From the NCBI GenBank assembly GCA_036940085.1, contig JALLBK010000164.1, positions 1 to 19,651 on the forward strand: 19,651 nucleotides of DNA. Reading direction: 5' to 3'. A program made the translations under genes and the position numbers. Source of the DNA: Discostella pseudostelligera (lineage: Eukaryota > Bacillariophyta > Thalassiosirophyceae > Thalassiosirales > Thalassiosiraceae). This document shows positions 1-7,796 of the stretch, in pieces. Below the pieces are notes generated by a model that saw only the letters and a list, made by a program, of their open reading frames with translations, was not told where the DNA came from and ran no database searches. Position 1 is the stretch's first letter. Each line of letters opens with the position of its first letter.

Positions 1-433
1 ATCCCTTTACCTCGATAAGAACACCATATAACGCGAACATTGAGGTCCCAATGAGTGTTTGACACACACAATGCAATTAATATTGAATGAGCAACATCGT
101 ACTGGGTCTGCGGATGTCATGGTCAATGCGGTGATGACCGACTCCAAAATGGCGGGAAGATAATTTGGCGATGAAATTGTCGCGAAATTGGCGGGAAGCG
201 AAAAAATTATGGCGGAAGAGACGAAGACGAAGCAAGCAATCAAGCAATGCAAAGCGCGGACAAGAGCAAGCACTCGCCAAACCGAAGTCCAAAGTCGGCT
301 GCAAGTTGTGTCATGAACCATGACAACCCAACGCTATCGAACTGCTTCCTTTCATCATAATAATATGAACTCTAATTAAATCACCGTTGCCATCTGTGGC
401 GCCATAGCCAGTCATTTTCATCTCGGTGATATC
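1..433. other. 5' flank of BTB-like gene with E2F-like motifs
   Basis: No convincing gene. A minus-strand open frame (7-321) has a hydrophobic stretch but no recognisable domain. The stretch holds two copies of a GGCGGGAA core (about 148-158 and 188-197) and a shorter GGCGGAA at 211-217, with TTTCGCG on the opposite strand next to the second copy. These resemble E2F/DP sites. It is presumably the promoter of the plus-strand gene starting at 434. Confidence 0.4.
148..217. promoter_or_regulatory. Cluster of E2F-like GGCGGGAA motifs
   Basis: Seen: AATGGCGGGAAG near 148-159, AATTGGCGGGAAG near 186-198 and ATGGCGGAAG near 209-218, all in the same orientation within 70 bp. Known: E2F/DP factors bind TTTSSCGC-type sites in cell-cycle promoters, and diatoms encode E2F/DP homologues. 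Inference: possible cell-cycle control of the gene at 434 or of one to the left of the window. A single similar core (AAATGGCGGGAG) lies at 7463-7474 in the divergent promoter between the dehydrogenase and NUMOD3 genes. Confidence 0.3.
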
Positions 434-2302
434 ATGATTCCATCCATCAGCATCCTCCCATCCTCCGCGAAGGAGGCGGCGATGGAAACTACCGAGGAGA
501 TGATGAAGGCTTTCCAATCTTTGTACTCGCAAGTGAACTGCAGCGATATGTCGTTATCACTCCCTACACCGGACTGTAGTCATCTCACAGGAGGGGAGGG
601 GAGAAATGATGATGACGGAGAAGGGGGTGTCAAATTAAACTGGCGTGTCGATCCATTCATGTCCATGAGTGATTTATCATTGGTGGTATTTGATGGAAGG
701 GCCGACAGTGGCACTAAGGGTAGTTCTGGTGGCATTGCCTATCATGTTCATACATTGACATTAGCATACGGTGGACGAAAATCGGGCTTCGTTGCTGATC
801 AAATTAAGATGCAGCAGAAGAATCCCAGCTCCAACAACAACAGCACGGGTAGAGGTAGTAGCAATAGAAGGGGCTCTACCACTTCCAGTATCAGTATGCA
901 TCGACAAGGCAGCACAAATAGCAACGAAAGTAACAACAGCAATGCCTCGTACAAAGTGGATATCTTCCTTCCGCCACTTGCAGCGCGTCACATGCCATTA
1001 TTTCTCGATTACGTCTACGGATCATCGCTCAAACTCACCACCGCCAATGCACCCCCGTTACGCTACCTATCCAACAAATTCGATTGTCGCGATTTGCACA
1101 AGGAGATATCCTCCAAATTCATTCCACAAGACTTGGAAATTGGTACGGCGCCACAGTACTGCATGATGGCGGATGAATTGAAAGACTTTGAATTGAGAGA
1201 TAAGTCGATACGAATTATGGCGGAACGGTTCGATAAAATCAATGTCAATGCATTGAAGTGGATGAATCCGTCAATCATGAGGAGCTTGTTGCAATATGAA
1301 CGATTGGAGTGTGGTAGTAGTGACAAGTTGAGTGAGATAGTGGCGCAATATTTACGGTTGCGTGATGATGATACGTTGGCCGATGGAAATGGCGACGAAA
1401 GAAGACAAAACAAACAAAATATAGCACCATTGACAGATGAAGATTTCTATTGGCTAACGCATTGCCAACACATGCCGACCATCTCAGCCAAGGAGGCACT
1501 ATTTTACTACAATTATGGTGCCACACGATATCCTCAGATAATGAATGAGAATGGAGTAGGTTCCTTCCAATCACGATGCTTGGCTGCCTGTTCCAGCAGT
1601 TTGGCGATGGATGCACTGATATCGCATCTGGAATCAGATACCGAAGATTTGACTCCCTCCCTTGACATGTACGAAACTTTAGAGCCGCAAATGAAAATCC
1701 AACTGCTGGAATCTACAGTGGTAGGTGCGAAGAAGTTGATGATTGAGAAGGAGAAACGGCATAGCGAACAAAATGATAGATGTAGGGACATGCGGCAATC
1801 CGATGAAATCATGTACACCAACAATCGATTAGCGTCTTCATCGAATACCAACAACTCTAACGCAAAAGTGATGAAGGTGGTGGTGCTTGGGGCTGGTGTT
1901 GCTCCTGCCAATGGTTTGTATCTCTGCAAAAATACTCGAATTCAAAGGAAGACTGCAAATGATGGTTCGTCTTCCAGTGATCATCAACAACGACATGTAC
2001 AACATCCCGACAATGGCAACATCTTGGTCTACGAGAAAGAAGCTATATGGAATAAGGAGCAGGTGACATTTGTTCTCTATCCCGTCGCATCTGGTCAATA
2101 CTACACACAATACAAGTTGGGAGTTAGAAGCCATAACCATACTACTGTCAAGGTGTTGTATAATTCTCCAACGATTGTTGGCAGCACTAGTAGAAGTAGT
2201 GATGGTAGTGGTAGTATACCTGAACAGGCATGGGAGGTGGAAGAAGATGTTGTTGAGGGATTGCACCCGCCTCCGCAGTTCGTGGGAAGGGTGATTGCCT
2301 GA
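434..2302 (+). CDS. BTB/POZ-like protein with a diatom-type C-terminal domain
   Basis: Intronless frame of 622 aa. Residues about 69-230 look like a degenerate BTB/POZ fold: an SDLSLVVFDG strand, then YHVHTLTLAYG (a reduced 'hHh.L' element), an inserted Asn/Ser/Gly-rich loop (about 128-172), then VDIFLPPLAARHMPLFLDYVYG, matching the helix pair that precedes the end of many BTB domains. Residues about 235-310 are helical and BACK-like. The C-terminal part (about 478-617) begins KVVVLGAGVAPANGLY and ends EGLHPPPQFVGRV; I recognise this as a recurrent stramenopile module of unknown function (inference from memory, not a search). BTB proteins commonly act as CUL3 adaptors or oligomerisation scaffolds, but no partner can be named here. 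Met17 (ATG at 482) is an alternative start. No signal peptide or membrane segment is evident, so it is probably cytosolic or nuclear. Confidence 0.72.
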   Translation: MIPSISILPSSAKEAAMETTEEMMKAFQSLYSQVNCSDMSLSLPTPDCSHLTGGEGRNDDDGEGGVKLNWRVDPFMSMSDLSLVVFDGRADSGTKGSSGGIAYHVHTLTLAYGGRKSGFVADQIKMQQKNPSSNNNSTGRGSSNRRGSTTSSISMHRQGSTNSNESNNSNASYKVDIFLPPLAARHMPLFLDYVYGSSLKLTTANAPPLRYLSNKFDCRDLHKEISSKFIPQDLEIGTAPQYCMMADELKDFELRDKSIRIMAERFDKINVNALKWMNPSIMRSLLQYERLECGSSDKLSEIVAQYLRLRDDDTLADGNGDERRQNKQNIAPLTDEDFYWLTHCQHMPTISAKEALFYYNYGATRYPQIMNENGVGSFQSRCLAACSSSLAMDALISHLESDTEDLTPSLDMYETLEPQMKIQLLESTVVGAKKLMIEKEKRHSEQNDRCRDMRQSDEIMYTNNRLASSSNTNNSNAKVMKVVVLGAGVAPANGLYLCKNTRIQRKTANDGSSSSDHQQRHVQHPDNGNILVYEKEAIWNKEQVTFVLYPVASGQYYTQYKLGVRSHNHTTVKVLYNSPTIVGSTSRSSDGSGSIPEQAWEVEEDVVEGLHPPPQFVGRVIA

Positions 2303-2678
2303 TCAACGAGAAGTTGTTTTCGAGTAGGAACAGCGTCTTAATAGAAAAATGTCGACAATTCGTATCAACACTGATTGACAGAAATTATTCCACCACATTC
2401 AATACCTCATGCTTGCCGTGGTCAATGATAAAGCAAATTGCCTTCTAAAGTAAAGAAATCAGCACGTAACACATCACTCTAAAGAATTACGATGACAACT
2501 GTACAACATTTAAATTTGACCGTGGCGTCCGGAAACGTCACGTGCCTATATCCAAAAAGATCCAAGAAGTTGTCTCGCATGTCTCTCCTAAACATAAAGC
2601 GAGTTAACCAAATCTTCAAGTTACCACTGAACAAATGGTCCTCTCCAAATGAGACATGGGCGGTGCCAATTCAACCTC
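2303..2678. other. Convergent intergenic region
   Basis: Lies between the 3' ends of the BTB-like gene (+) and the small secreted-protein gene (-). Short open frames here have no recognisable content. It presumably holds both 3' UTRs. Confidence 0.5.
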
Positions 2679-3255
2679 TTAAAGAAGCAGAATGGCACCG
2701 GTGGCAACAAGAGCCGACACTGTCGTTCCAACCATGAAACTGAAAAGTAGTAGATGATAGGTGAAAGCGATGTAATGAATAAAGCGTGAAGAAGAAGTCT
2801 CATCAAAAAATATCATCAAAAATAATCGTGATAACTTACCCTGATGAGACAACAGGGTTAGGGGGGAGGGGGGCAGGTAGGGCCTCAGGTCCCTCTGGAA
2901 GCACATCTATTTGTGGCTCCTCTGGCAGCGGAGTAGGTTCATCACTTGGCATGGACAAGGATGCAATGTCGGTAAGATCTTCGGGCAATGACATGGAAAT
3001 ATCTGCAACTTCAAGAACTAGCGACAATGAAATATCAGCTTGTTCAATATCAGCAGCCATGGAGAAAGAGAGTGATTCGGCAACAAGTAGTCGATGGAAT
3101 GGATCACTGTCATTATTGGCACGTCGCTTGTTGGACGACGACGCAGTGGACACACGTTGCGTTATGGGCGATGTGCGCTTGCGGATGAGATCGGCGGCAT
3201 TGGCTGAGGCAGGACACAGGGTGGCGAGAGCGATGGCGAAGGCGGAGGTCCTCAT
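2679..3255 (-). CDS. Small secreted, probably GPI-anchored acidic protein (2 exons)
   Basis: Exon 1 is 3255-2840 and exon 2 is 2739-2679, with a 100-bp intron (GTAAGT donor at 2839, TTTTCAG acceptor ending at 2740). The splice is in phase and gives 158 aa. Without splicing the frame stops at the donor (GGG TAA), losing the tail. Residues 1-20 are a signal peptide (MRTSAFAIALATLCPASANA). A basic stretch (25-45) is followed by an RLL tripeptide (55-57), then a region with repeated ADIS/SL units (about 66-102), then an Asp/Glu/Pro-rich part (105-136). Exon 2 supplies a hydrophobic end after SSG (FMVGTTVSALVATGAILLL), typical of a GPI-attachment signal. The domain order resembles diatom cell-surface or silica-associated proteins with an RxL processing motif. 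No enzymatic domain was recognised. Confidence 0.7.
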
Positions 3256-3996
3256 GGTTAAGATGATGATATTATAAATATGATTAGATGGTGCAAATAA
3301 TGATATTGTGATATTATGTGAAGATATTGATATTGCGACGCTTCAAGGCTGGATGGAGATGATGCGGCCCGAGGTCCGAGGTGGATGGAAAGTCGATTCA
3401 GCAGCACCTTCATCCAACGAACGCGTCGTTCAAAAAATGAGAGCCACATGAAAGTGACCCACGTGTTCTGGCGTAACCGTCAACATGGTGTCGGTTAGAG
3501 AACCCCTCAACGCCTTCTACAGAGGATCTCCATTGATAATTTCTCAATTATTTGATGCATGCAGAGGAATCAATACGTCAAGGAAAGATATGGCGAGGAT
3601 AGAAACCTGGATCTTAACTGTCTTTGAGGGATTAAGCGATAAGTAAGCGAGCCCGGTGGCCACTCCACTTGCGCCTGGCCTTCTCCCCCACCTGCCACAA
3701 CGCTCGTCCGTCGTCCGTCGTCTGTGCGTCACCGCTGTCATCGTCGCCGCCGCAAATCTTCAATCTTTTGCTCTCTGCGTTTCCGTCGGTCTGACCATGA
3801 CCATGAACCTCCCTTAGTAGTAAGACGTCGACACATCAAGGCATAACTTGGTCGAGGCGCAAAGGCATCATCATACCCGTCAGCACTCAGCGGAGCATAT
3901 GTGCATTAAATTCCATCGCTCGTCGTTTATTTAATTCCAACGGCGTCAACAGCTTCAAGCTAGGGCTGCAACTACATCACGACGTCAGGCATCAAC
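3256..3996. other. Divergent promoter region
   Basis: Separates the start of the small secreted-protein gene (-) from the RGWDAG gene (+). It contains a CACGTG G-box near 3470-3475, a short CGTCCGT/CGTC repeat near 3703-3727 and a GACGTCA (CRE/bZIP-like) site at 3981-3987, ten bases upstream of the ATG at 3997. No coding region was recognised. Confidence 0.45.
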
Positions 3997-4546
3997 ATGA
4001 GCGGCGGACGATTATCGTCGGCCAGTGCAACCATCCTACGAACGATGCTGCAGCAGCAGCCACGTCGGTGCTCGAAGAATAATATAATCTCTTCCTCCAC
4101 ACCGCGGCAGCAAAACGTTGCCTCGTCGTCATCGTCATCGTCATCGTCAATTCCATTTCGATTATCCCAATCGACCAATAAATCTTTCAATTCCACCAAT
4201 ACCATGCCATTATCCGGTCCGTGTGCAGGAACATCACAACCATCAATATCCTTCTCCCGACGATTCATATCCTCGACAATTCGATCACAGACAACATATT
4301 CTACTTTGCGCATGGCATTATCGTACGAATGTTCTTCGTTGCGCTATGCTTTGTTATTGTCCAATGGGGGAGTAGAAGAGGCATTATTGCGGGGGTGGGA
4401 TGCTGGAATAGTCGTAGAAGAGGATGATGGAACGTGAGTAACCAAATACGAAAAAATCATACAGACGTACTCTATTGCTCAAAATAGAATCTGTGAGTGT
4501 TGTGCCATACCCCGCTTCTCCCTCTCTCTCACTCATTGTCAGTTAA
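3997..4546 (+). CDS. Small RGWDAG-tail protein, probably mitochondrial (terminal intron)
   Basis: A 146-aa protein of unknown function. The N-terminal part is rich in Ser, Arg, Gln and Asn and poor in acidic residues (MSGGRLSSASATILRTM, then QQQPRRCSKNN), resembling a mitochondrial presequence. A poly-Ser run (about 43-51) comes from a TCG/TCA repeat at 4126-4148. The C-terminal 30 residues end RGWDAGIVVEEDDGT and are shared with the protein at 5390-5734. A good intron sits at the stop: GTGAGT donor at 4434 and a CT-rich TTGTCAG acceptor ending at 4542 (109 bp). Splicing gives AC|T TAA and retention gives ACG TGA; both encode a final Thr and then stop, so the protein is the same. No known family was recognised. 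Confidence 0.65.
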
Positions 4547-5389
4547 TATTCGATACATGTAATGTATCCAACGACGCTGCAAATTATATTCATGTCTCTT
4601 CGATTGTTACATGGTAAACTTGGCTATTTGGATGGAGTAGATAATATGACTGTTTATGGTAGAAACGAAGTGGATTAGAAATCGAGAGATGTTGGCAGTG
4701 CCTAGATGTATATGCATGCTGGTGAGTAACCTTTTGTCAACTTCACTGTGTTTGAATGAGAGCCCGCAGCAACTACTGTGTGTCATGATGTGTCATCCCA
4801 GTGAGGAAACCCATATTACCTATTCTATCATTTTCTGAATATATTTATATGCGTGTGGATAAACTTATCTTACCGACTTCCTTCTGAGGGATTGTTTTGT
4901 ATATTGCATGGCGTATCGGTTGGGTTGTTTTTTTGGTTGCCTACATCAATGTTGTCGCGACCACTCTTTATCTGACTATCGTTTTTCATTCTTTCTTTGT
5001 CCCCCCCTCTTCTTTATTTCTGTCTTGAATGCGCTTTTGACATCCACTTTAGTGCATTCTGTATAGGCGGTAACTTTGGGGGGAAATGGTTGGCACTTTA
5101 CTTTCACTGGCGATGCATGTCCATTGAAAACAGATCAGATGAGTAGTAATTTCCAGTTCTAGAATCTATTAGACATGAGTGTTACGATAGATCTCTAGCA
5201 TAAATCATGTCCAGTGCATCCAGGATTGTTTGCTGATAGCATTCTATGATCTATGATTGCAGCGTTCCGAGACCTGAATCCAAACGCCCACCACAACATG
5301 GCTTCCCGCTGAGATCCGCATTCCCCCCATCCTAATCTTCTTTCCTTCATTAAGATATGGCTTCAGAAGAAGATACACACATGAGTTAA
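4547..5389. other. Convergent intergenic region, nothing recognised
   Basis: About 840 bp between the 3' ends of the two RGWDAG genes. It is AT-rich with pyrimidine runs (for example 4998-5030). A 60-codon open frame at 4656-4838 has no recognisable content. No RNA gene or repeat was identified. Confidence 0.5.
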
Positions 5390-5734
5390 TTATCCACCAT
5401 CGTCATCCACGTCTACGCCTGCATCCCATCCTCGTGGCAAGTTTGGATCGGCCATACCATCTAGAAGTATTGATGACGCAGCACTGCATAACTCTACCCC
5501 AAGTGCTACCCTCGATATTCGCACAGTATCATAGTCTGACAGTAGACGCTTTTGTAGAAGTGTCAACCGTTGCCTACTACAACTACTGCTTGGTTGTTGC
5601 ATTGAATTTAATGATGACTTTGTTGCACCCATTCCTGATGACGAGGACGCCATGGGCGATCGCGCTCGGCTCAACGTCGACGATGATGTTGGGTGGAGGG
5701 ATCTGTGCATTTGATTTAGGAAGCGAAATCTCAT
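5390..5734 (-). CDS. Small RGWDAG-tail protein, paralogue of the gene at 3997
   Basis: A 114-aa protein starting at the ATG at 5734 (MRFRFLNQMHRSLHP). The frame is open further upstream but has no ATG there. The N-terminus is rich in Arg, Ser, Met and His without acidic residues, consistent with mitochondrial targeting (inference). The middle is Ser/Gln-rich. The C-terminal part runs DYDTVRISRVALGVELCSA, then ILLDGMADPNLPRGWDAG and an acidic DVDDDGG end. Aligned to the neighbour at 3997-4546 it shares the Y-x-T-h-R start of the segment, a hydrophobic helix, RGWDAG and an acidic Gly-containing terminus. The pair is arranged tail to tail. No known family was recognised and no intron was seen. 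Confidence 0.6.
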   Translation of the reverse strand: MRFRFLNQMHRSLHPTSSSTLSRARSPMASSSSGMGATKSSLNSMQQPSSSCSRQRLTLLQKRLLSDYDTVRISRVALGVELCSAASSILLDGMADPNLPRGWDAGVDVDDDGG

Positions 5735-6127
5735 TTTGTTGGTTACTCCTACCAAAGATTGGGAATACTAGATACCAGATTTTTTACCATGACCTCGAGT
5801 GCCGACACCTTGTTTATTTATTGGTTTTGTGCTTGTGCGGTGGCGAATGCAGTGAGTAGGAGTAAGTAAGTAGTGGTCTGTGCTGGTCCGTTCCCGCCAA
5901 ATAAAGATCCACATTCAGTCAACAACAACAGAGATGAATGAAGCGAATAGATAGTGGATAGATATCTATTATTTAGTATTGGTATTGACGCAAGATGCAC
6001 TGAAGTATTTCTTGAATGCAGCGAAGGGTACAACAATAATGGACCATTATGTCTGTTCACGACGAGAGGAGAGATATTGCATGACGACTGGCGACATTCT
6101 GAACTCAAACTTCCCAAATCAAACTAT
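5735..6127. other. Intergenic region between two minus-strand genes
   Basis: Contains the 3' UTR of the dehydrogenase-like gene and the promoter of the 5390-5734 gene. Open frames here are antisense or short and show no domain. Confidence 0.45.
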
Positions 6128-7356
6128 CTACCAGGGAATTTCCAATCCATCCTCACAATTAATAAACTTCCCCGTCTCCTCCATCCCATTCTTCATAACT
6201 TCATACAACACTCTCTTGGCACCAATCGCCGGATCCACCGCTCCCTCTATCTCCCAAATATGTTCATACTTCTTGGTCATTTCCGTTTTGTTAAATCCAG
6301 GATGCAACAACAATACCGAGTATCCCATACTCTTCACCTCCTCCGACAGCAACACCGCCACCATATTGCAAGCCGCTCGACTCATATGATGACCATAGTC
6401 GCCACCAACATCCTTATTTTGTGTGGATCGCCACTCGACACTTCCAGCCTGGGAGGTGATAATAACGAGTTTGGCACCCTCGGCCAGTGCCTTTGCGTTG
6501 ATCAATGCGTTGTTCATACGTAATGGACCGAGGGCGCAGATGTTGATTTGTTTTAGTTGTTCATCGAAGTTCAATGTATCGTCTTTCACGAGCTATTATC
6601 GGTGGTCGGTGGGTGATGAAAATGTGCACATGGTGAGAGCTGGGCAGGATCGATAATTGCAGCATACTTAGGGGGACAGATGTCATGCTCTACTTACTTC
6701 TTGAGGTCCGTAGAAATATCCACTGTAATTGGGTGTTTGACAATATCATTCAATGTAACGTTTGGGCATAATGAGTCGACGATTGCACAATGCAATACAT
6801 TATCATCATCATTCGCACTATCCACTTACGCATTATTAATCACCACATCCAACGCCCCTCCATCCCCCTTAATTCTCTTCGCAACCTTCTTCACCGCTTC
6901 ATCATCAACAACATCCACACCATGATACACATTCCATTTCCCCACCAATTTTTCCAATTCCGGTGAACTGCTACGGCATACCACAATGGCCGTGGCACCA
7001 ATAGCCACTAATTCGTTGACAATGGCCAATCCTAATCCACGGTTGCCACCCGTGACTAGTACACGCTTCCCGGACAAGTCTCCTCCATCGTACATACTGT
7101 CAATGTCGAGATATCGGGGATTGTTCTCAGCCTTGGCCTTGGCGAAGCGTGCTACTTGATCGGCTATGGAGTGGGTGCCTCCCCGAGTCTCGTCGAAGTT
7201 TGCGGCAGCGGCGGCGGACATCGTTGTGCGTGAATACGAGGTTGATGGCGTAGATTGGGTGCTGCTGATGAGAGATGCTGCTGCTGGGGCGAAGAACGCG
7301 AACGCTTGACTGCTGCAGAGCAGAAGGAGGAGGGTAGTGGACAAAGCGGATTTCAT
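6128..7356 (-). CDS. Plastid-targeted short-chain dehydrogenase-like protein (3 exons)
   Basis: Exons are 7356-6830, 6722-6698 (a 25-nt microexon) and 6592-6128. Donors are GTAAGT at 6829 and 6697; acceptors are TTACAG at 6723 and ATAATAG at 6593. All junctions are in phase, giving 338 aa. Residues 1-20 are a signal peptide ending SSQAFA, followed by FFAP: the diatom plastid motif with Phe after cleavage. The Rossmann fold starts about 97, with TGGNRGLG (102-109) for NAD(P) binding. NNAG (174-177) spans the first exon junction. Ser231 (ITSQAGS) fits the catalytic serine. The usual YxxxK is missing: [14 protein letters not shown] aligns to the family's GxYxYRxSKAALNM and places His252 and Arg256 at the Tyr and Lys positions. 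It belongs to the SDR superfamily, nearest in pattern to CsgA/C-factor types. Substrate is unknown and oxidoreductase activity is doubtful. Confidence 0.85.
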
Positions 7357-7796
7357 GGTGTTGTTGAAGTGAGAACACCGAAGGGCCGAACGAAGGGTCA
7401 CATCATGGTGCATGTCGCTTTGTTGCTTTTGCTGCTTGTGTGCGGTGCGTACGTCAGCACCGAAATGGCGGGAGAGAATGATTTGGATCTTTCGTCTGTC
7501 TGGCGCCGCGGTCGTCTGTGAACCGCGGGTGGACAGGACAGACGGTCCGGCGACGGACAGAGAGACGACAGGGAGCCATCGACGCGACCTCCGCCACCAT
7601 CCGCCACCAGCCAACAGCAAATGCAAAATGCAACATAATTCATACGATACCAACACCCATACCCCTCTCATTGCCATCGATGCTGGGGAGACGATCCCCT
7701 TACACCATCACCATCATCTGATCTGGCCTGCCTCATCATTTTTATTCATCTGGTTGCGAATTTTCGAGTAGGGAGAGTCAAATGCTGTAAAACATC
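7357..7796. promoter_or_regulatory. Divergent promoter region, dehydrogenase / NUMOD3 genes
   Basis: About 440 bp between two divergent starts. It carries an AAATGGCGGGAG E2F-like core at 7463-7474 and a TACGTCAGC (bZIP-like) site at 7450-7458. Open frames through it are shadows of one another; none has a domain. Confidence 0.35.

Noticed and set aside
7..321. 104-codon minus-strand open frame with a hydrophobic stretch
   Set aside because: No domain, no clear signal sequence, and it overlaps the E2F-like promoter motifs; more likely chance.
2786..3277. 163-codon plus-strand open frame
   Set aside because: Antisense shadow of exon 1 of the secreted-protein gene, which has a signal peptide, an in-phase intron and a sensible tail.
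4656..4838. 60-codon plus-strand open frame in the convergent gap
   Set aside because: Composition looks random and there is no recognisable feature.
5979..6523. Plus-strand open frames over the 3' exon of the dehydrogenase gene
   Set aside because: Antisense to an exon with clear SDR motifs.
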